Positions 12,913 to 25,510 of a DNA stretch of 64,000 nt are shown piece by piece. Position 1 is the stretch's first letter; each line of letters starts with the position of its first letter. The stretch is taken from NCBI GenBank assembly GCA_003118195.1, contig BEXV01000211.1:119696-183695 (forward strand). The letters run 5' to 3'. Made by a program: the position numbers and the translations under genes. Origin of the DNA: Hemicentrotus pulcherrimus. Taxonomy: Eukaryota > Echinodermata > Echinoidea > Camarodonta > Strongylocentrotidae. Below the pieces are notes generated by a model. The model did no database searches and was not told the DNA's origin. It was given only the letters and a program-made list of their open reading frames with translations.

Positions 12913-13750
12913 CTTTGTTTGTCGGAAAATATATTAATGATAAATGATTAAAAGGATTATATACAAATTGAATATTCACCCCTTTAAAGCCAACATATCT
13001 TCATAACTTCCATATTTCGTTATTTTCGAAGTTCATACTATCAATGTTCTTCACTTATCATCGCAAAAGGCGAGCTGTTAACGAGCAGAAAAAAGTCTGA
13101 TGCATTCAACATGGCCTAATTGAAATGACATCCTTATGCCGAGAGGTGGATATAGATTAAGAAATATATGTGAAACTAAACTGGATTAAACGATACAATA
13201 TTTTTCTCATTTTCCTTTAGAAATCACTCTTCGTGTGTTTCTCGATGTTTGAAAGATGGAGCTGAAGACAAAGGCATCTTCTGTGTGGTAGACGTCGATA
13301 AGCGAATCCATCCCTAGCAACCGAGATGACCGTTTAGCAGATGTGGGAGTTTTGAAGATGATGTGTAGTAAATTGGAGTTCAGACATCGCACAACTAGCG
13401 AAATGTAAATCGTTATCTCTGCCAAGGAATTTTGATGCATAGCTGACGAAAGCTGACAGAAAGATGATTGGATGGTCCAGACCTAATTTAGAGGATTAGA
13501 AAAGATCGTTTGCATCCAAAATAAGTCGCGATTGGTAATCAAACTGTCACGAAGCTGTTGATGTATTGTTAATGCCGATCGGAAAAAATTGTCATTATTA
13601 TGTGAAGAAAAGAATAAGTCTATAATATCGAAATTCATGGAAAAAATGTTTACCAAATTTATATTTGATATGAAAAAGAATATTGAGAAAATGGTATTGA
13701 AATAACAATTTAGTTAATATCTTGATAAAGCCAAGTAAATTCATGCAAAC

Positions 13751-13803
13751 GTACACACACACGCACACGCACACGCACACGCACAATCACGTACACACGC
13801 GCA
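13751..13803 (+). repeat. (CA)n microsatellite with CACACG units
   Basis: CA repeat in which the hexamer ACACGC recurs four times. Confidence 0.9.
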
Positions 13804-14363
13804 TACTCGTGAAAATCTTGTCATTATATAGGCTCTATATACACAAATCTGTATTTGATTTTAAAAAATCCACATCGCATCATCACAAATTCGTAGCTAA
13901 TTGAAATATTTTTTCTTGAAATATAGTTTAGACATCATTTTTTTGACAGTTGCAGTTAATGAAAGCAAACATTTGCACTAATATAATCAGACGTAAGATT
14001 TTAGTTGTCCGGTATATGGGTGAAACTGAAAAGCTGTATACAAGTATTAAAATGGGACCTGCCTCTCACAAAGTAATGTTAAAAAGAAAAAACGGTTCCT
14101 CAAAATGAAACTGATATAATTCGGCCTTAAAGCGTAGAATTGTAACCGGATTGTCGTCTAATCAGGGGTATTTATCAAGGCTTAACTCTCTTGAGAAGCA
14201 GCAACAATCTTTTAAAGTAGAGACGGTCATCAAGTCAGGCGTATGATAAGATCTGAAATGGAACAGTTACCATTTTGTAAAGCCGCATTTCCCTCCTTTT
14301 TTCTGTGCGATAATCTTCAAAGTATGTCTGAGAAGAGGACACACGCGTGTCAGGCCCTTGAGA

Positions 14364-14600
14364 GATCTCTTTCTCTCTCTCTCTCTGTTTTTATCTCTTC
14401 CTTCCTAATGTCTCTGATTTCTTTCTGTGTCTGTCTTTGTCTTTGTATTTCTACCCCTCTATCTTTCTGTCTGCCTCCTCTGTCTCTTCTCTCCATCAAT
14501 CTGTCTCGCTGTCCCTCTCTTTCTTTCTATTTCTTTCTCTCTCTCTCTCCCTCTGTCTCTCTGTCTCTCTCTGTCTCTGTCACTCTCTCTCTCTCGTTCC
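14364..14600 (+). repeat. Interrupted (CT)n/(CTGT)n tract
   Basis: CT-rich sequence with TCTGTCT units throughout. It is the source of several overlapping Ser/Leu-rich open frames. Confidence 0.85.
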
Positions 14601-15780
14601 TTCCTTGTTTCCTTACTCTACGCTAACCCTCCTCTCTACTGGCACTTGTAAAGTGTATTTATCTCACCTAAATCCGCTTGAGAAATGATTGTTTGGCGTC
14701 TAATCTAGCACTTAAACGGACCGTTAACTTATCTTTCGATGTGTGTAGGGTGTCCTCTCAGGTTGCCGCTACACCGGACTCAGCCCGGGAGCTATATTAC
14801 TCCAGTAGGCCTCGGTGCTGTCCAATCAGCCCACAGCCTGCATTGGCTGACCACCGGTCGCCTTGACTGTAGAGGCCTGCATCTCCCTGCTTAAAATTTT
14901 AGCTTCTGGCTTTTGCTCATAGCTGCACAAAAACTTTTTGTTTACACCAACGTTCTTCCAACATTTCATTTAAGTTTTACATTTTTGCTTGACCCAGTAT
15001 CCCGGTTTTCCCTTTAATCCGCAACCAAAAACATGGTCAGTGCTCTAATTCCAGAACGCCATGACACGCATGATCAAGAAATATCACACTATTTTGCGAG
15101 AATTCTCGTGGCCAGATTCGAGGGCAGTCGAAAACAAGGTTGTATTCGCACTTACAATCATCTGCATAAATAGATGGGTTCGATTTCCTTTTTTTTTTTT
15201 AATGTAGAATAGCCGAGAGTTATATTCCTCGGATGACCGCAGTGATTCACATGGTCTACCCTTCTGCATTGGTCATCTAACACACCTCTTCTAATACACC
15301 AAATTCGTAGCTAACTTCCTTTTGTTGCGTCTAATTCACTACATTTTCCAAATATTCTTTACTTGACCCAAATATTCTGTTTAACTCTTTCGTTTGACAC
15401 TCAGCTTAAACTCATAATTGCGATCAAAGAACATTAACATCAAAGGCCAAGAAGTCTGTATTATCGTGAGTGAACTTTGCACTGTCGTCATCTGCAAGAA
15501 TTACACTATGCTTAATATGTGAGGCATCAAAATATTAATTAATCAAAAGCAAAAGCTGCTAAAGTCTCGTCGTGTTCCAAATGGTCCGAATTTGTTTATT
15601 AATCATTAAATTCATATCTTAATTGCTGTTCATGATTCAAAGTTTATCATGGAACATCAATGGTGTTGTCCTGGTAAGTAGCATGCCTAATGTAAGAAAG
15701 CATTATAGTTTACTAATCACGTCGTTCTTTTTGTTTACATAATACTCTTTATTTGAAAAATTCTAAATTCGTATGTACGA

Positions 15781-15857
15781 TAATAATAATAATAATAATA
15801 GTGAACATTTATAATGCGCCATGTCTGTCAAAAATGACACTCCTGGCGCAGTTGTGT
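15781..15857 (-). mobile_element. SINE-like 3' end remnant with ATT tail
   Basis: On the minus strand a compact stem (outer arms GCGCC/GGCGC at 15,845-15,849 and 15,816-15,820, inner arms TGTCA/TGACA) leads into ATTATAAATG and a tail of about six ATT units. The architecture matches the remnant near 8.0 kb. An A/B-box head was not seen further along the minus strand. Confidence 0.45.
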
Positions 15858-15888
15858 GGAAGTTGTATAATTATGGGCAAGTAATTCA

Positions 15889-15914
15889 AGAAAGAAAGAA
15901 AGAAAGAAAGAAAA
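15889..15914 (+). repeat. (GAAA)n microsatellite
   Basis: About six AAAG units, 75 bp to the right of the SINE-like remnant's ATT tail region. Confidence 0.9.
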
Positions 15915-18900
15915 TAAAATACATATAAGCTACAGTTTAACATACTTCAGGACATAATTTGCAATTTGCAATTTGCGATGTTGACGATTACAATGGTATC
16001 GTTATTTGTAAATTGTTACTCAGTTCACACGGACTTTCGGAAAAACAGCCGTTTAGGATGAGGGAGTTACCGTGTTTAAAAAGAAAAAAAAATGAAATGA
16101 AAATGAAATTGGTCGAGATTATTAAGTCGGTATTTCTCACGTACGCACGTATTTTGTTCACACTGTATTGTGTAAAGCGAAATGTAGTGCAGTGTGGCTG
16201 TCTTTAATTCTTTTTTTAGATGAGAAGTTAAAATAAAACATTTGCTTACAGGTAAGTAGACAAGAGACCCATACCGCTTTACATCTTATCTGATATAGGT
16301 AATTGAAGAGTAATATCTTGCTCAAATGCCTGACGCTCGCGCTGTGATTTCAAATTCAAAATGTCCAGGTCCAATCATTATGACTCCTGCTCTTACAACC
16401 ATAGACCTATATTGACCTACTAACAGTTGTCAATAAAAGTGTATTCATTGATGCTATAATCGCCCTTGATATGAATTAGATCGAATAGTTCTCAATATTA
16501 TTTAGCTTAATGTTATAATAGAAAAAGTTGGACAGAAAGAATGCTAGTGTAAAGAAATTCCTCGGTTAGCAATGTGCTTTTAAAATTCCACTAATCGCTA
16601 ATAGTCGCAAGAATCACTAGAATAATTGCTTTTTAAAAATACAATAACACAACAAATACTTAAAGAAGTCGAAAATTTCAATTTCTGTCATTTTAATCCC
16701 AACAAAATGGTTTAGTACGCTCCCGTCTTGAAAACACACATTCGTTTACATGGAAACTGTTAATTTGTTAAGTAAGCTATAACAAGCACTTCAAATTACT
16801 TTACACAACTTCTTAGCTGTATTTAAAGGACTCAATGTAAGCTAAATACTTGTAAGATTGCAAAACAGAACCTCCGCCCTCCGGCAAACTCTTTTCCTGT
16901 ATAGCTACCTCCCCAACAAAGTTTCAGGTCAATCCACACTTTTCTGAGCTTAAGGTCCTTCATCTCGTTATGAAAAAAATTGGATGTTGATTTATATCAA
17001 ATAACTTTTGTGCATTAGCTTAGGATAAGCGTAATGTTTCTAAAATGATATTATAAACTTTCTGGAAGTAATTTGTGTCACGCTGATCTCTTTAATGCCA
17101 TTTGGTTTACATTTAGTATACTGGTATGAGTGTTGCAAAATTGTTTAAATCAGATTGGTTTTTAATGGTTGGCTAACAAATGATTGGTTTTCAATTATAG
17201 GTTTTCAATTATTGGTTTTCATATATGAGGATCTAAAATATTTGTATTTTCATCCTTTATGACATAATAATCATATATTGTTTTTAGCTTAAGCAACCAA
17301 ATTTAAACGATTTTCTTCAATAATTCATATATCCCTCGTTTTCAAACGAATCGATTTCGAATAAGTTTCTCTCCGCCAAATTATTGATGACTTTTCATCA
17401 CCTTGAAAAAAGGAGTGCCCTTTAATCGTTGAAGATTTCATAGGACGACTTTCCACACAAAAGCGCCTTTGGATGGAGGGGAGGGGAGGAGTTTTTGTTG
17501 TCTCATCGAGGGGGTTGTTATTGTCATCCAATGCTTGACTTCCAGATGTTAATCAAACCAAAGATGTTGGTCAATATTGACGGACTACCAAGCTGGGGTC
17601 GTTGACGATGGTCGAAGACTTCCGAATGTTAAGCAATCAATATTTGTAGTACAGGCACGCCGTCTTTTGATGGGGCTTTGCAGGGTCGAGCTACATGTCC
17701 GTCTCAATGCATGCTTGGATTTTACTTTCTCCCAAAGCAATTGCATGTACTCCACTCAATGGAATATGGAAAGAAAAGTAAAGAGAAATACAAAGTTGTC
17801 CTCATAACCAGAAAAAATATCAAATTTAACTCTCAAACAAATTGAAAATTACTACATGAAATATGCTGTGTGAAATGTGGACAGTTTCTGGCTAAAACGA
17901 AGAAAGCTAATTCGTGTATTAAAAGAAATAGAACCCTTGATATGAATCGATGGGAAGTTGGCAGTCCTACTTTCTGTGTTAAATATTAAGTTACTTCACA
18001 TTAGCAAAAATATGTTATTCAAGTGTACTGTCCATGTAAAAAATCACACTTGAAAACAATTATGTCTATCCCTACAAATTACTTCAAACCGACTGTGAAT
18101 ATAACGACGTATGGAAGAAGAAATTGTTAAATATGAACAGAAAAGTAGAGAACATTAAAAAAATAATTGAAAAATTCCAATATCAATATAAATTGATTTT
18201 TATTTTACATATAAACGAACGTTATGTTCACAAACTACATCACACAAAAATTGATAACTTAAGACAATTATATAGGCGTATGTACGTCTAAATTATTTTA
18301 AAACTAATTTTGATACCATCTTCATTTCGAATTGCACTTATATCATATATTGATTATACCGAGGTTCAATCACCTCTCTTTTAGAAACCAAGTAACATTA
18401 TTATATTACAAAATTATTACTTTATTACTATAATTTATTATATCAAATGAAGAACATTGATTCTTATTCATCTAAATCATTTTGTTATTAACAAAGATAT
18501 ATATTAACAAATGTATATATGAAACAAGAAAATACAAACTGTCATATCATGTGTATATTGTTCCTCTTGTAATTACTCGCCCAGGAGGTAACACATTTAT
18601 CAGAAATATATCGTTTTATTATAAACGCATAAAAATCGTCTACTTTAGTTAATGAAAACATATGATTAAAGTGAAAAATAAACGAAATTAGATTCGTACT
18701 CTGCTATTTCTTATCGAAGCATTTCTTGTTAATAAGTTGATAATCACTATGGCCACTTTTACTCTGGATACGCCTGTCAGTGTCAGCTATTTTACTTCCT
18801 CAGAATATAATCTTGTGTCCATAACTTATCATCGACTAACATTTATCAGAACAACAGCGAGTGCGATAATTCCTAACCTTCGTTAAACGTTTTTTAACTA

Positions 18901-19228
18901 TCCACTTGCCGAGACTGTTTACATATAATTTTGCGCTTTGTATACTAACTATACCAAAGTAAACTTTTCAACTTTCGAACAAATTACCACAGGCAATGAA
19001 GGTGAAGAAAAAGAAGCTATAACTTTTTTTCTTCTTTTTTCTTTCTTTCTTCTCGCTTCCAGCAAAACCACACATTTTGTGAAGCTTAAAGCCTGACAGA
19101 CAGGCGGTGAGAACTTAGGCAAACAGAGAACCAGCGCTGAGCAAAAACAAGCCATCCAGGTCTATACATCACATACCTCGTTTTGTTGTGTGTTTTACCA
19201 AAAGAAAGAGTGAAAAGAAGAAGACGGC

Positions 19229-19262
19229 AGAAAGAAAGCAAGAAAGAAAGAAAGAGAGAGAA
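19229..19262 (+). repeat. (GAAA)n/(GA)n microsatellite
   Basis: AAAG units pass into a short GA run. Confidence 0.85.
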
Positions 19263-19532
19263 GAACGACAAAAACTGGAGTTATACCAGAGAAAAGTACG
19301 AACAAACACGTTTAGGTCTACAAATTCGCACAAACTATGAGTTGGGTCTATAATCTGGCCATTGTATGCGGTGTTTTAACAAAAGCTATAGACGTCTGTC
19401 AAAAAGCTATATAGGGGACTAAGATCATAGCTATTGGCTGTCCTGGTTGGCCCAGTTTAGATCTAGGATCGCTTTAGGTCTTGGCCCGTTGTAACAACCT
19501 CGATCCTTGTCTACGACAGAATGATAGATGCT

Positions 19533-19695
19533 GTTCATATATTTATTTTACTTTAATATAGGCCTATCTGTATTTGATATGTTTAAATAAATGTCAATAA
19601 TATTACTTAAAATATTGTTACCTATATTTTTTTTCTCCACTTTTACATTAATTATTACAAACAGAAATACTGTATATGACTTGTGTGTGTTTAAA
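19533..19695 (+). repeat. 163-bp direct repeat, copy 1
   Basis: It matches 19,796-19,958 at 162 of 163 positions; the one difference is an A/C change in ATTGTTACC versus ATTGTTCCC. The second copy starts directly after the single N at 19,795. See the paired entry. Confidence 0.95.
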
Positions 19696-19794
19696 GAGAT
19701 GGTTGAGTTCTGGGAAGAGGTAAAAAAATAATTTGTGAGCATTATCATTGTTATTATGCAAGGGTGGAAGAACATCAGATTAAACATGTTCCTT

Positions 19795-19795
19795 N
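19795..19795. other. Single-N assembly gap, beside a duplicated segment
   Basis: One ambiguous base between CCTT and GTTCATAT, at the exact start of the second copy of the 163-bp repeat. Confidence 0.9.
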
Positions 19796-19958
19796 GTTCA
19801 TATATTTATTTTACTTTAATATAGGCCTATCTGTATTTGATATGTTTAAATAAATGTCAATAATATTACTTAAAATATTGTTCCCTATATTTTTTTTCTC
19901 CACTTTTACATTAATTATTACAAACAGAAATACTGTATATGACTTGTGTGTGTTTAAA
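19796..19958 (+). repeat. 163-bp direct repeat, copy 2, abutting a gap
   Basis: A near-identical copy of 19,533-19,695 that begins at the base after the N. Between the copies are 99 unshared bases and the N. A copy that begins exactly at an assembly join is what an uncollapsed contig overlap or haplotype duplication produces. A real tandem duplication is the alternative. Confidence 0.95.
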
Positions 19959-21438
19959 ATGTGTACGATTATTATGATTTTAATGTCAGCGGAAATAAAT
20001 CAGGTACCTTCCTTGATTTCAATTCTGAAGAGTTTATAGAAAACGGAAAATTTAGCGAGGGAACAGTCTCCATTATCAACAGATTTCCTTTATGGTCAAG
20101 CATTGCTGAAATGATGATGTTTATACATACATTATTATTTCATATTTATTTTTCTTATACAAAAACTTTTTTTTTAAATCGTTATAATACTTTTTTTCAT
20201 CCACAATTTTTCATTTCTTTCCATTGCTTAAGCAAAATTGCTGTTTTTCTAATAAAATTCACCACCAAAAAGGTTGATTATGAATCATGTCATTCTTCTT
20301 TTTTTAAGATTGTATGAAAACTTGTTATGTTTACTGCATTTCGTCAATATCTTGTAGATTAAAATGTAGCTAATTGCTCATTCAGGACATACATTTAGCT
20401 TTTTATCGCCAATGTTGTAGTTCAAGACTGAGCAGGGTAAAATGGTGTTAAAATATTGATCAAGCAAATCGATTCGTAAGCCTGGTACCACACGCGTTAT
20501 CGATATTTAAACGTTGTTGAGAATATACGTCACGGCGGGGAGCGAAGAACAATAATGAACATACCACCCAATAGTCGCGGCGGATTGTTTGGGCTAACTT
20601 GGGTGGAGTTTGTCCCTTCATTTGATGGCTCCGAACAATAGCCACTGATTGGGCTTGACAAGTTAGCACTGACAACTGGTGGAAGGGAAGAGACCACGCT
20701 GGGCCGATAATAGTTCATCAATTACCCTCACAGTAGGGCAGCTATTCAGGTGTAACAAGCTCAAGAAGTGATGTGCTTAAAGCGAGCTTGCTCTTAACCC
20801 GCCAGATCCAAAGATCCCGCCGCAGAAAACACCGGAGCGACAACAGAGTTCTTTCTTTCTTACCTTCCTCATACACAGACACTGTGAGACAATAAGCGGA
20901 TGATTAGAAGCAGAAAGGGACTATTACATCTTATTACACGCAACCGTAATCATTTCAAATGAGTGGGACTAGAGGTTGGCTTTTGTGGTTTCGAGTGTTA
21001 GAGAGGCGGTACTTCAAAGTGCCTGAAAGCTTGCACAGAGAATGAACACAATTTTGGAGCTCTATTTTGAGACGAGTTTTGGGGAAAGTGTCTTCCTATA
21101 TCGCTTGGTGTTCGTTAACCATGTCTTAGCAGAATCATCTTGATAAGATGTAAACATAATTCATATTGACTTTAACTATTCCATTGTCTCCAATAAATTT
21201 CAATAACACTACATAGAATTTGGCTTCGTGCGAAGAAGAAAATCTCCTCCAATGTTTGTCATAAATGTCAGAAAACAAGCAATACTTAGTGTTCTAATAC
21301 CTATAGCATTGTAGTTCACGTGAAAATAACACTCTAGATATCCACTTCAAGTTAACACATGCCCCTCAATTTTAAAGGATAAATGCCATCTTAAAAGAAA
21401 TGCAACAAATGCGAAAGAAGACATTACTATTTTCGACG

Positions 21439-21580
21439 CTGTTTCATAAAACTTGTTATCAATAACAAATGCTAAATTTCTATGACGACCTTGCTCTCAG
21501 CAAATCAGATGCAACGGTTTCAATAACTTTAATATAACAGTTATTGTAACTTGTTATTGATAACAACTTTTATGAAACAG
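21439..21580. mobile_element. 142-bp foldback element (MITE-like)
   Basis: The first and last 30 bases are inverted repeats with a single mismatch. The left end starts CTGTTTCATAAAA and continues CTTGTTATCAATAACAA; the right end is its reverse complement. The internal 80 bp has no open frame. The repeated word ending in AAACAGGGCCC is common in marine invertebrate genomes (from memory). No clear target-site duplication could be read, so the superfamily is unassigned. Confidence 0.75.
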
Positions 21581-21687
21581 GGCCCATTTTATCACGTTTA
21601 TATTGAACATAGTTTGAGATAGGTGCAATTTATATCAGAAGGTAAACCAGAGATAATTATAGAGAGAAGAAAACAAAAATAGATAAA

Positions 21688-21690
<3 letters not shown>

Positions 21691-21722
<32 letters not shown>
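21691..21722 (+). repeat. (GA)n microsatellite
   Basis: Uninterrupted GA. A second run lies at 21,894-21,918, just before the gap at 21,926. Confidence 0.95.
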
Positions 21723-21725
<3 letters not shown>

Positions 21726-21925
21726 GAGGAGGAAAGGTGATGGAGGATTTAAGGGAGAGAAGAGGGTTGAGCCAGAGATGAAAAAGAAAGAAACATGATA
21801 AAAGTTAGCTCAGAATGTTCGAAGAGTGCTCATACGATGCAAAATAACAAACGTACAAAAAGGATTATCTATGAAAAAAAAAGGAGATGGACAGAGAGAG
21901 AGAGAGAGAGAGAGAGAGGAGTGTC

Positions 21926-21926
21926 N
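21926..21926. other. Single-N gap between a GA tract and a G run
   Basis: One N follows (GA)n and GAGTGTC and precedes a run of ten G. This probably marks a failed or forced join at low-complexity sequence. Confidence 0.85.
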
Positions 21927-23372
21927 GGGGGGGGGGTAGTGGAAATGCTTCACGACGTGACATTAATCGGCGGAGACAATGATGTAAAAACGACGTAAAC
22001 CGTTTAGAACGTATAAACTTCCCATTGCTAAAAGAGAAAATGATCAGTAACGATGAAACCACTTTATGTCATCTTAAAAGGAAAACCCTTAACTGCATTC
22101 ACTTAAACCATCAAAATCCATACTCCAAATACTGCATCGAATTCTCCTTCTTCAGTAACGACTGTAGAGAAAATATACGGAGTAGAATAAAATGGCTGGT
22201 ACTAAAATATAAATCAAGCATAATACGAATATGGCCCATCGCTATATTCTACTCGTTTCCTTCTATTACCTCCACCAATCCATTTAGCTTTTATTCCTGA
22301 GAGTCTGGATTTTTTTCATCCTCTTATTTTTGTATTCTTATTCTTTTCGTTGTTTTGCTGGGATACTATACACTCTCATGCTCTTACGTACCCAATCCCT
22401 TGAGCATCTTAAAGGCTCATTGCTGCTTTTAGTCGCATGGTTCTTCTACAACACCTCGTTGGGGTCTACATAATATCTTGCTTGGAAATGTATTGCGTCC
22501 AGTGTTTTTGTTTTCTTTCCACAGCATTTTGTAACAGTAGCAGAGTTTGTGCGGGGTATTTGAAAACGTAGATGCTACACAATTATGCCTCTACATAAAA
22601 CAACGGATATAATGAATACACTGGAATTGTGAGGATTAAATTAAGCACTCAACGGTTTTCTTTTCGATTAACAAGAGAGGAAGACTTAGAATGAATTAAT
22701 GATAACATGTTGTGACTGCGACAAAATTAAAATTATGCTTTAACTAAAATTGCACTTGTACTCACGCATAATATCGATACATAAAGTTCGTTTGTCTTTA
22801 ATTTTGCAATGTTCTTTTCTTTCTTCTTTCTTCTGGATATTGTTAATCGCTCGAAAGTCTATGTTATTCTGTAACAGTATGTATGCCTAAATACAAGAAA
22901 CGATTGTCATATATCGTCGACTGACATCATGCTTACATAAATGATTGCACACCCTCAGACAGTTACGGTATAGAATGGTTTTTAGCTTTAAACCCATTTT
23001 GCACTCTGCGGAAATGCTTACACCTACATCTCTCTCTCCTTCTTTCTCCTTCTCTCTTTCTTCTAATGCAGACTCCTCTAGGAGGAATTCTTCAAGATAA
23101 CCGTCTTACCCGTCTTCAGCCTCTAGTCTGATACCAGGCTTCGATATTAATCATTCTTCATTATACTTTCCGATAAATCAACTTTAAAAAAATTAAATAC
23201 ACCTCTTAAAATTTCATATGCTTTCTGATTTATATATTTCATTCCAAACGTACTTATGAAAACTATCAACGGTTTATTATGTTTGCCCAAATATTTCAAT
23301 ATCAATCTTGAGTTCATTTCGCTTGTCAGAGTCACGGTCTTGCTCGCTCTCCCCTTTTAATCACCCTCATTT

Positions 23373-23382
23373 CTCTCTCTTC

Positions 23383-23423
<41 letters not shown>
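23373..23423 (+). repeat. (CT)n microsatellite
   Basis: A long CT run with a CCC interruption near its left end. Confidence 0.95.
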
Positions 23424-23426
<3 letters not shown>

Positions 23427-24499
23427 CGTCTCGCCTTCTCTTTGGTGGTCTTTCCTCCCTTCACTCTGTCACAGATGCCATCATTTTCATTTTTCAGTTT
23501 AAATATTTAGTGGTGAGCCATGCGTACAAGCTGGATATAAATGTTAGGATTTAAATTTTGTGCAGCTAAAACTTGTTTTAGGATCTTGAAAAATTTGTTA
23601 GGTCTTGATTTTGTTATAGAAATTGTCTGATTATCTAGGTCTTCGACTTGCTACGTGAATGATCTATTTCTATTATGTGAAATGTTCCAAGCTTTTACTT
23701 TTCGGTTGAAAAAAAGAGTAGAGAAGGTTGTGAATGAGGCTAGGTAGATTCACTCGCAACCATCTCGCTGTGGTTGAGCCCCACTCGCTCTTCTCCATCG
23801 CTGAGGTTGCCTACTAAAAGCATTTCGATTTATCTCGTAGCGAAAAACCCATTTTCTACCTGATCCTTTAGATTGGTGGGCAAAATGTCGCCCAGAGTCA
23901 CGGACTATGGGCAAAATCTCCCCTCCATACCCCCCTTCCATTTCGTCTCATCTTATTTTCCATATGATAGTCTTGGACACATCTCTAAAAGCCTTCCATA
24001 TGCATGTACCCCTCCAGGTGTATCAACAACTTGTCCCTATCTTTTTTCTATTGTTTATCTTCTACCAGATATCCGTACTCTCTTTCCTAAATCTGAAATA
24101 ATTCCTTCGTTCGTATGAACCTATTTTATAATAGCATGTGGAAAAATAAAATTGATTTCATCAGTTTTTTTTTTGTGTATATTTTTTTTCTTCCTCGTAG
24201 GTTGTTCGGAATTATTCTAAAATTATGAAAATCATTATCCATTGTTGGAGAAGAGTATATCACTTTTATTCGATAAGGATGAATACTAAGAAGGAGCAAT
24301 ACGAGAGTTGTTAATACAGTAAAATACTTATCCTCTAACGGAAAATGCACCCACGGGGCAAATAGTGTAATGGAATTGTGAGAGAATGAGATAAATGAGA
24401 GTGCAGATTGTGTGTGAGGAAACCGTGAAAGAGACCAAAAGAGGGGAAAGGATGTCAGAGGAAGGGAGAGGTAGATAAAGGGGAGATATACAGTATGGT

Positions 24500-24535
24500 A
24501 GAGAGAGAGGGGGAGAGGGGGAGAAATATAGAGAT

Positions 24536-24588
<53 letters not shown>

Positions 24589-24655
24589 TAGAGAGGGAGA
24601 TAGAACATAGAGACGCGTTGAGTTGATCATGAAATGGGTAGACAGAAAGAAAGAC

Positions 24656-24697
<42 letters not shown>

Positions 24698-24782
24698 GAG
24701 AGAGAGAGAGGGTGAGTGTGTGTGAGAGAGGGGTGATAGAGAGAGAGAGAGAGATAGAGAGAAAGACAGAGAGAAGGAGAGA
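24500..24782 (+). repeat. Large compound (GA)n/(GATA)n tract
   Basis: GA runs alternate with GATAGA units (24,530-24,600) and with GAAAGA and GTGTGT units (24,650-24,780). Long minus-strand Ser/Leu/Tyr frames across it are artefacts. Confidence 0.95.
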
Positions 24783-25135
24783 TAGGTAAAAATTCAGTTT
24801 TCTTTGTTTAGATCCATGTCTTTGGGGCGTATTTTGCAATTCATGAATACAAATTGATTTTCCCAGCGGGAAGCTTGTATTGATATTCACTTTTATTTCA
24901 GATTATATTATTCTTTTTTTAATAAACTAGTTAGAGCATTCTTGCTAAACCAGGGTTCAAGAATGTACTGTTAACGCGCACAAAATGGATATGTAATCTC
25001 TATCTTTGAAACGGTGTCATATTTCCTATCATTTTCTGGAAGGATCAATGGATATCAATAAAACTAGTGTTCAGTCAATTTATGCATCGTCTCTTGCTCA
25101 TTTTGCAAACTAGTTGTGCATCTCATCCTTAACAT

Positions 25136-25510
25136 TCACACCACCACCACCGTCACCACAACCATCACCATCACTTCTATCATCATCAACACCACCGACA
25201 TTATCACAGTAAATCACCACCACCATCATCAACATTATCATCATCATCACCACCATCATCAAGTTCTTCAATATTTTCATCATCATCAACACCACCACCG
25301 TCATCATTATCATCATCATCGTTACCAAAATCATCAAAATTACCATCGCCTCCACTGCCGCCACCGCCACGACTACCACCAACTCCACTACCATATTCGT
25401 CATCATCACCCTTACCGCCACCACCACAAGTATCATTTCATTTATCACCATCGCCACCACCACCACAACCTCCACTATCATCAACATCATCATCTCATCA
25501 AAACCATTCT
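25136..25510 (+). repeat. 375-bp CAT/CAC trinucleotide repeat
   Basis: Almost entirely CAT, CAC and ACC triplets with scattered interruptions. It gives a His-rich plus-strand frame of 166 codons and a Met/Val-rich minus-strand frame, neither with features of a gene. This is the largest trinucleotide block in the window. Confidence 0.95.

Larger units (their letters stand above)
12913..19532. other. Intergenic DNA, no gene recognised
   Basis: It contains the CA, CT, ATT and GAAA microsatellites and the SINE-like remnant at 15.8 kb. At about 17,160-17,225 a 17-20-bp unit with GGTTTTCAATTAT is repeated imperfectly three times. 17.8-18.9 kb is very AT-rich with nothing recognisable. Confidence 0.6.

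Noticed and set aside
13751..13803. CA repeat considered as a CRISPR-like or tandem array
   Set aside because: Simple dinucleotide repeat with CACACG variants; no spacer-repeat structure, and the genome is eukaryotic.
19961..20317. 118-codon plus-strand frame beside the duplicated segment
   Set aside because: Phe/Ile/Tyr-rich AT-driven translation with no domain, starting inside possibly misassembled DNA.
24126..24890. Several 80-160-codon minus-strand frames rich in Ser, Leu and Tyr
   Set aside because: Product of the GA/GATA tract at 24.5-24.8 kb.
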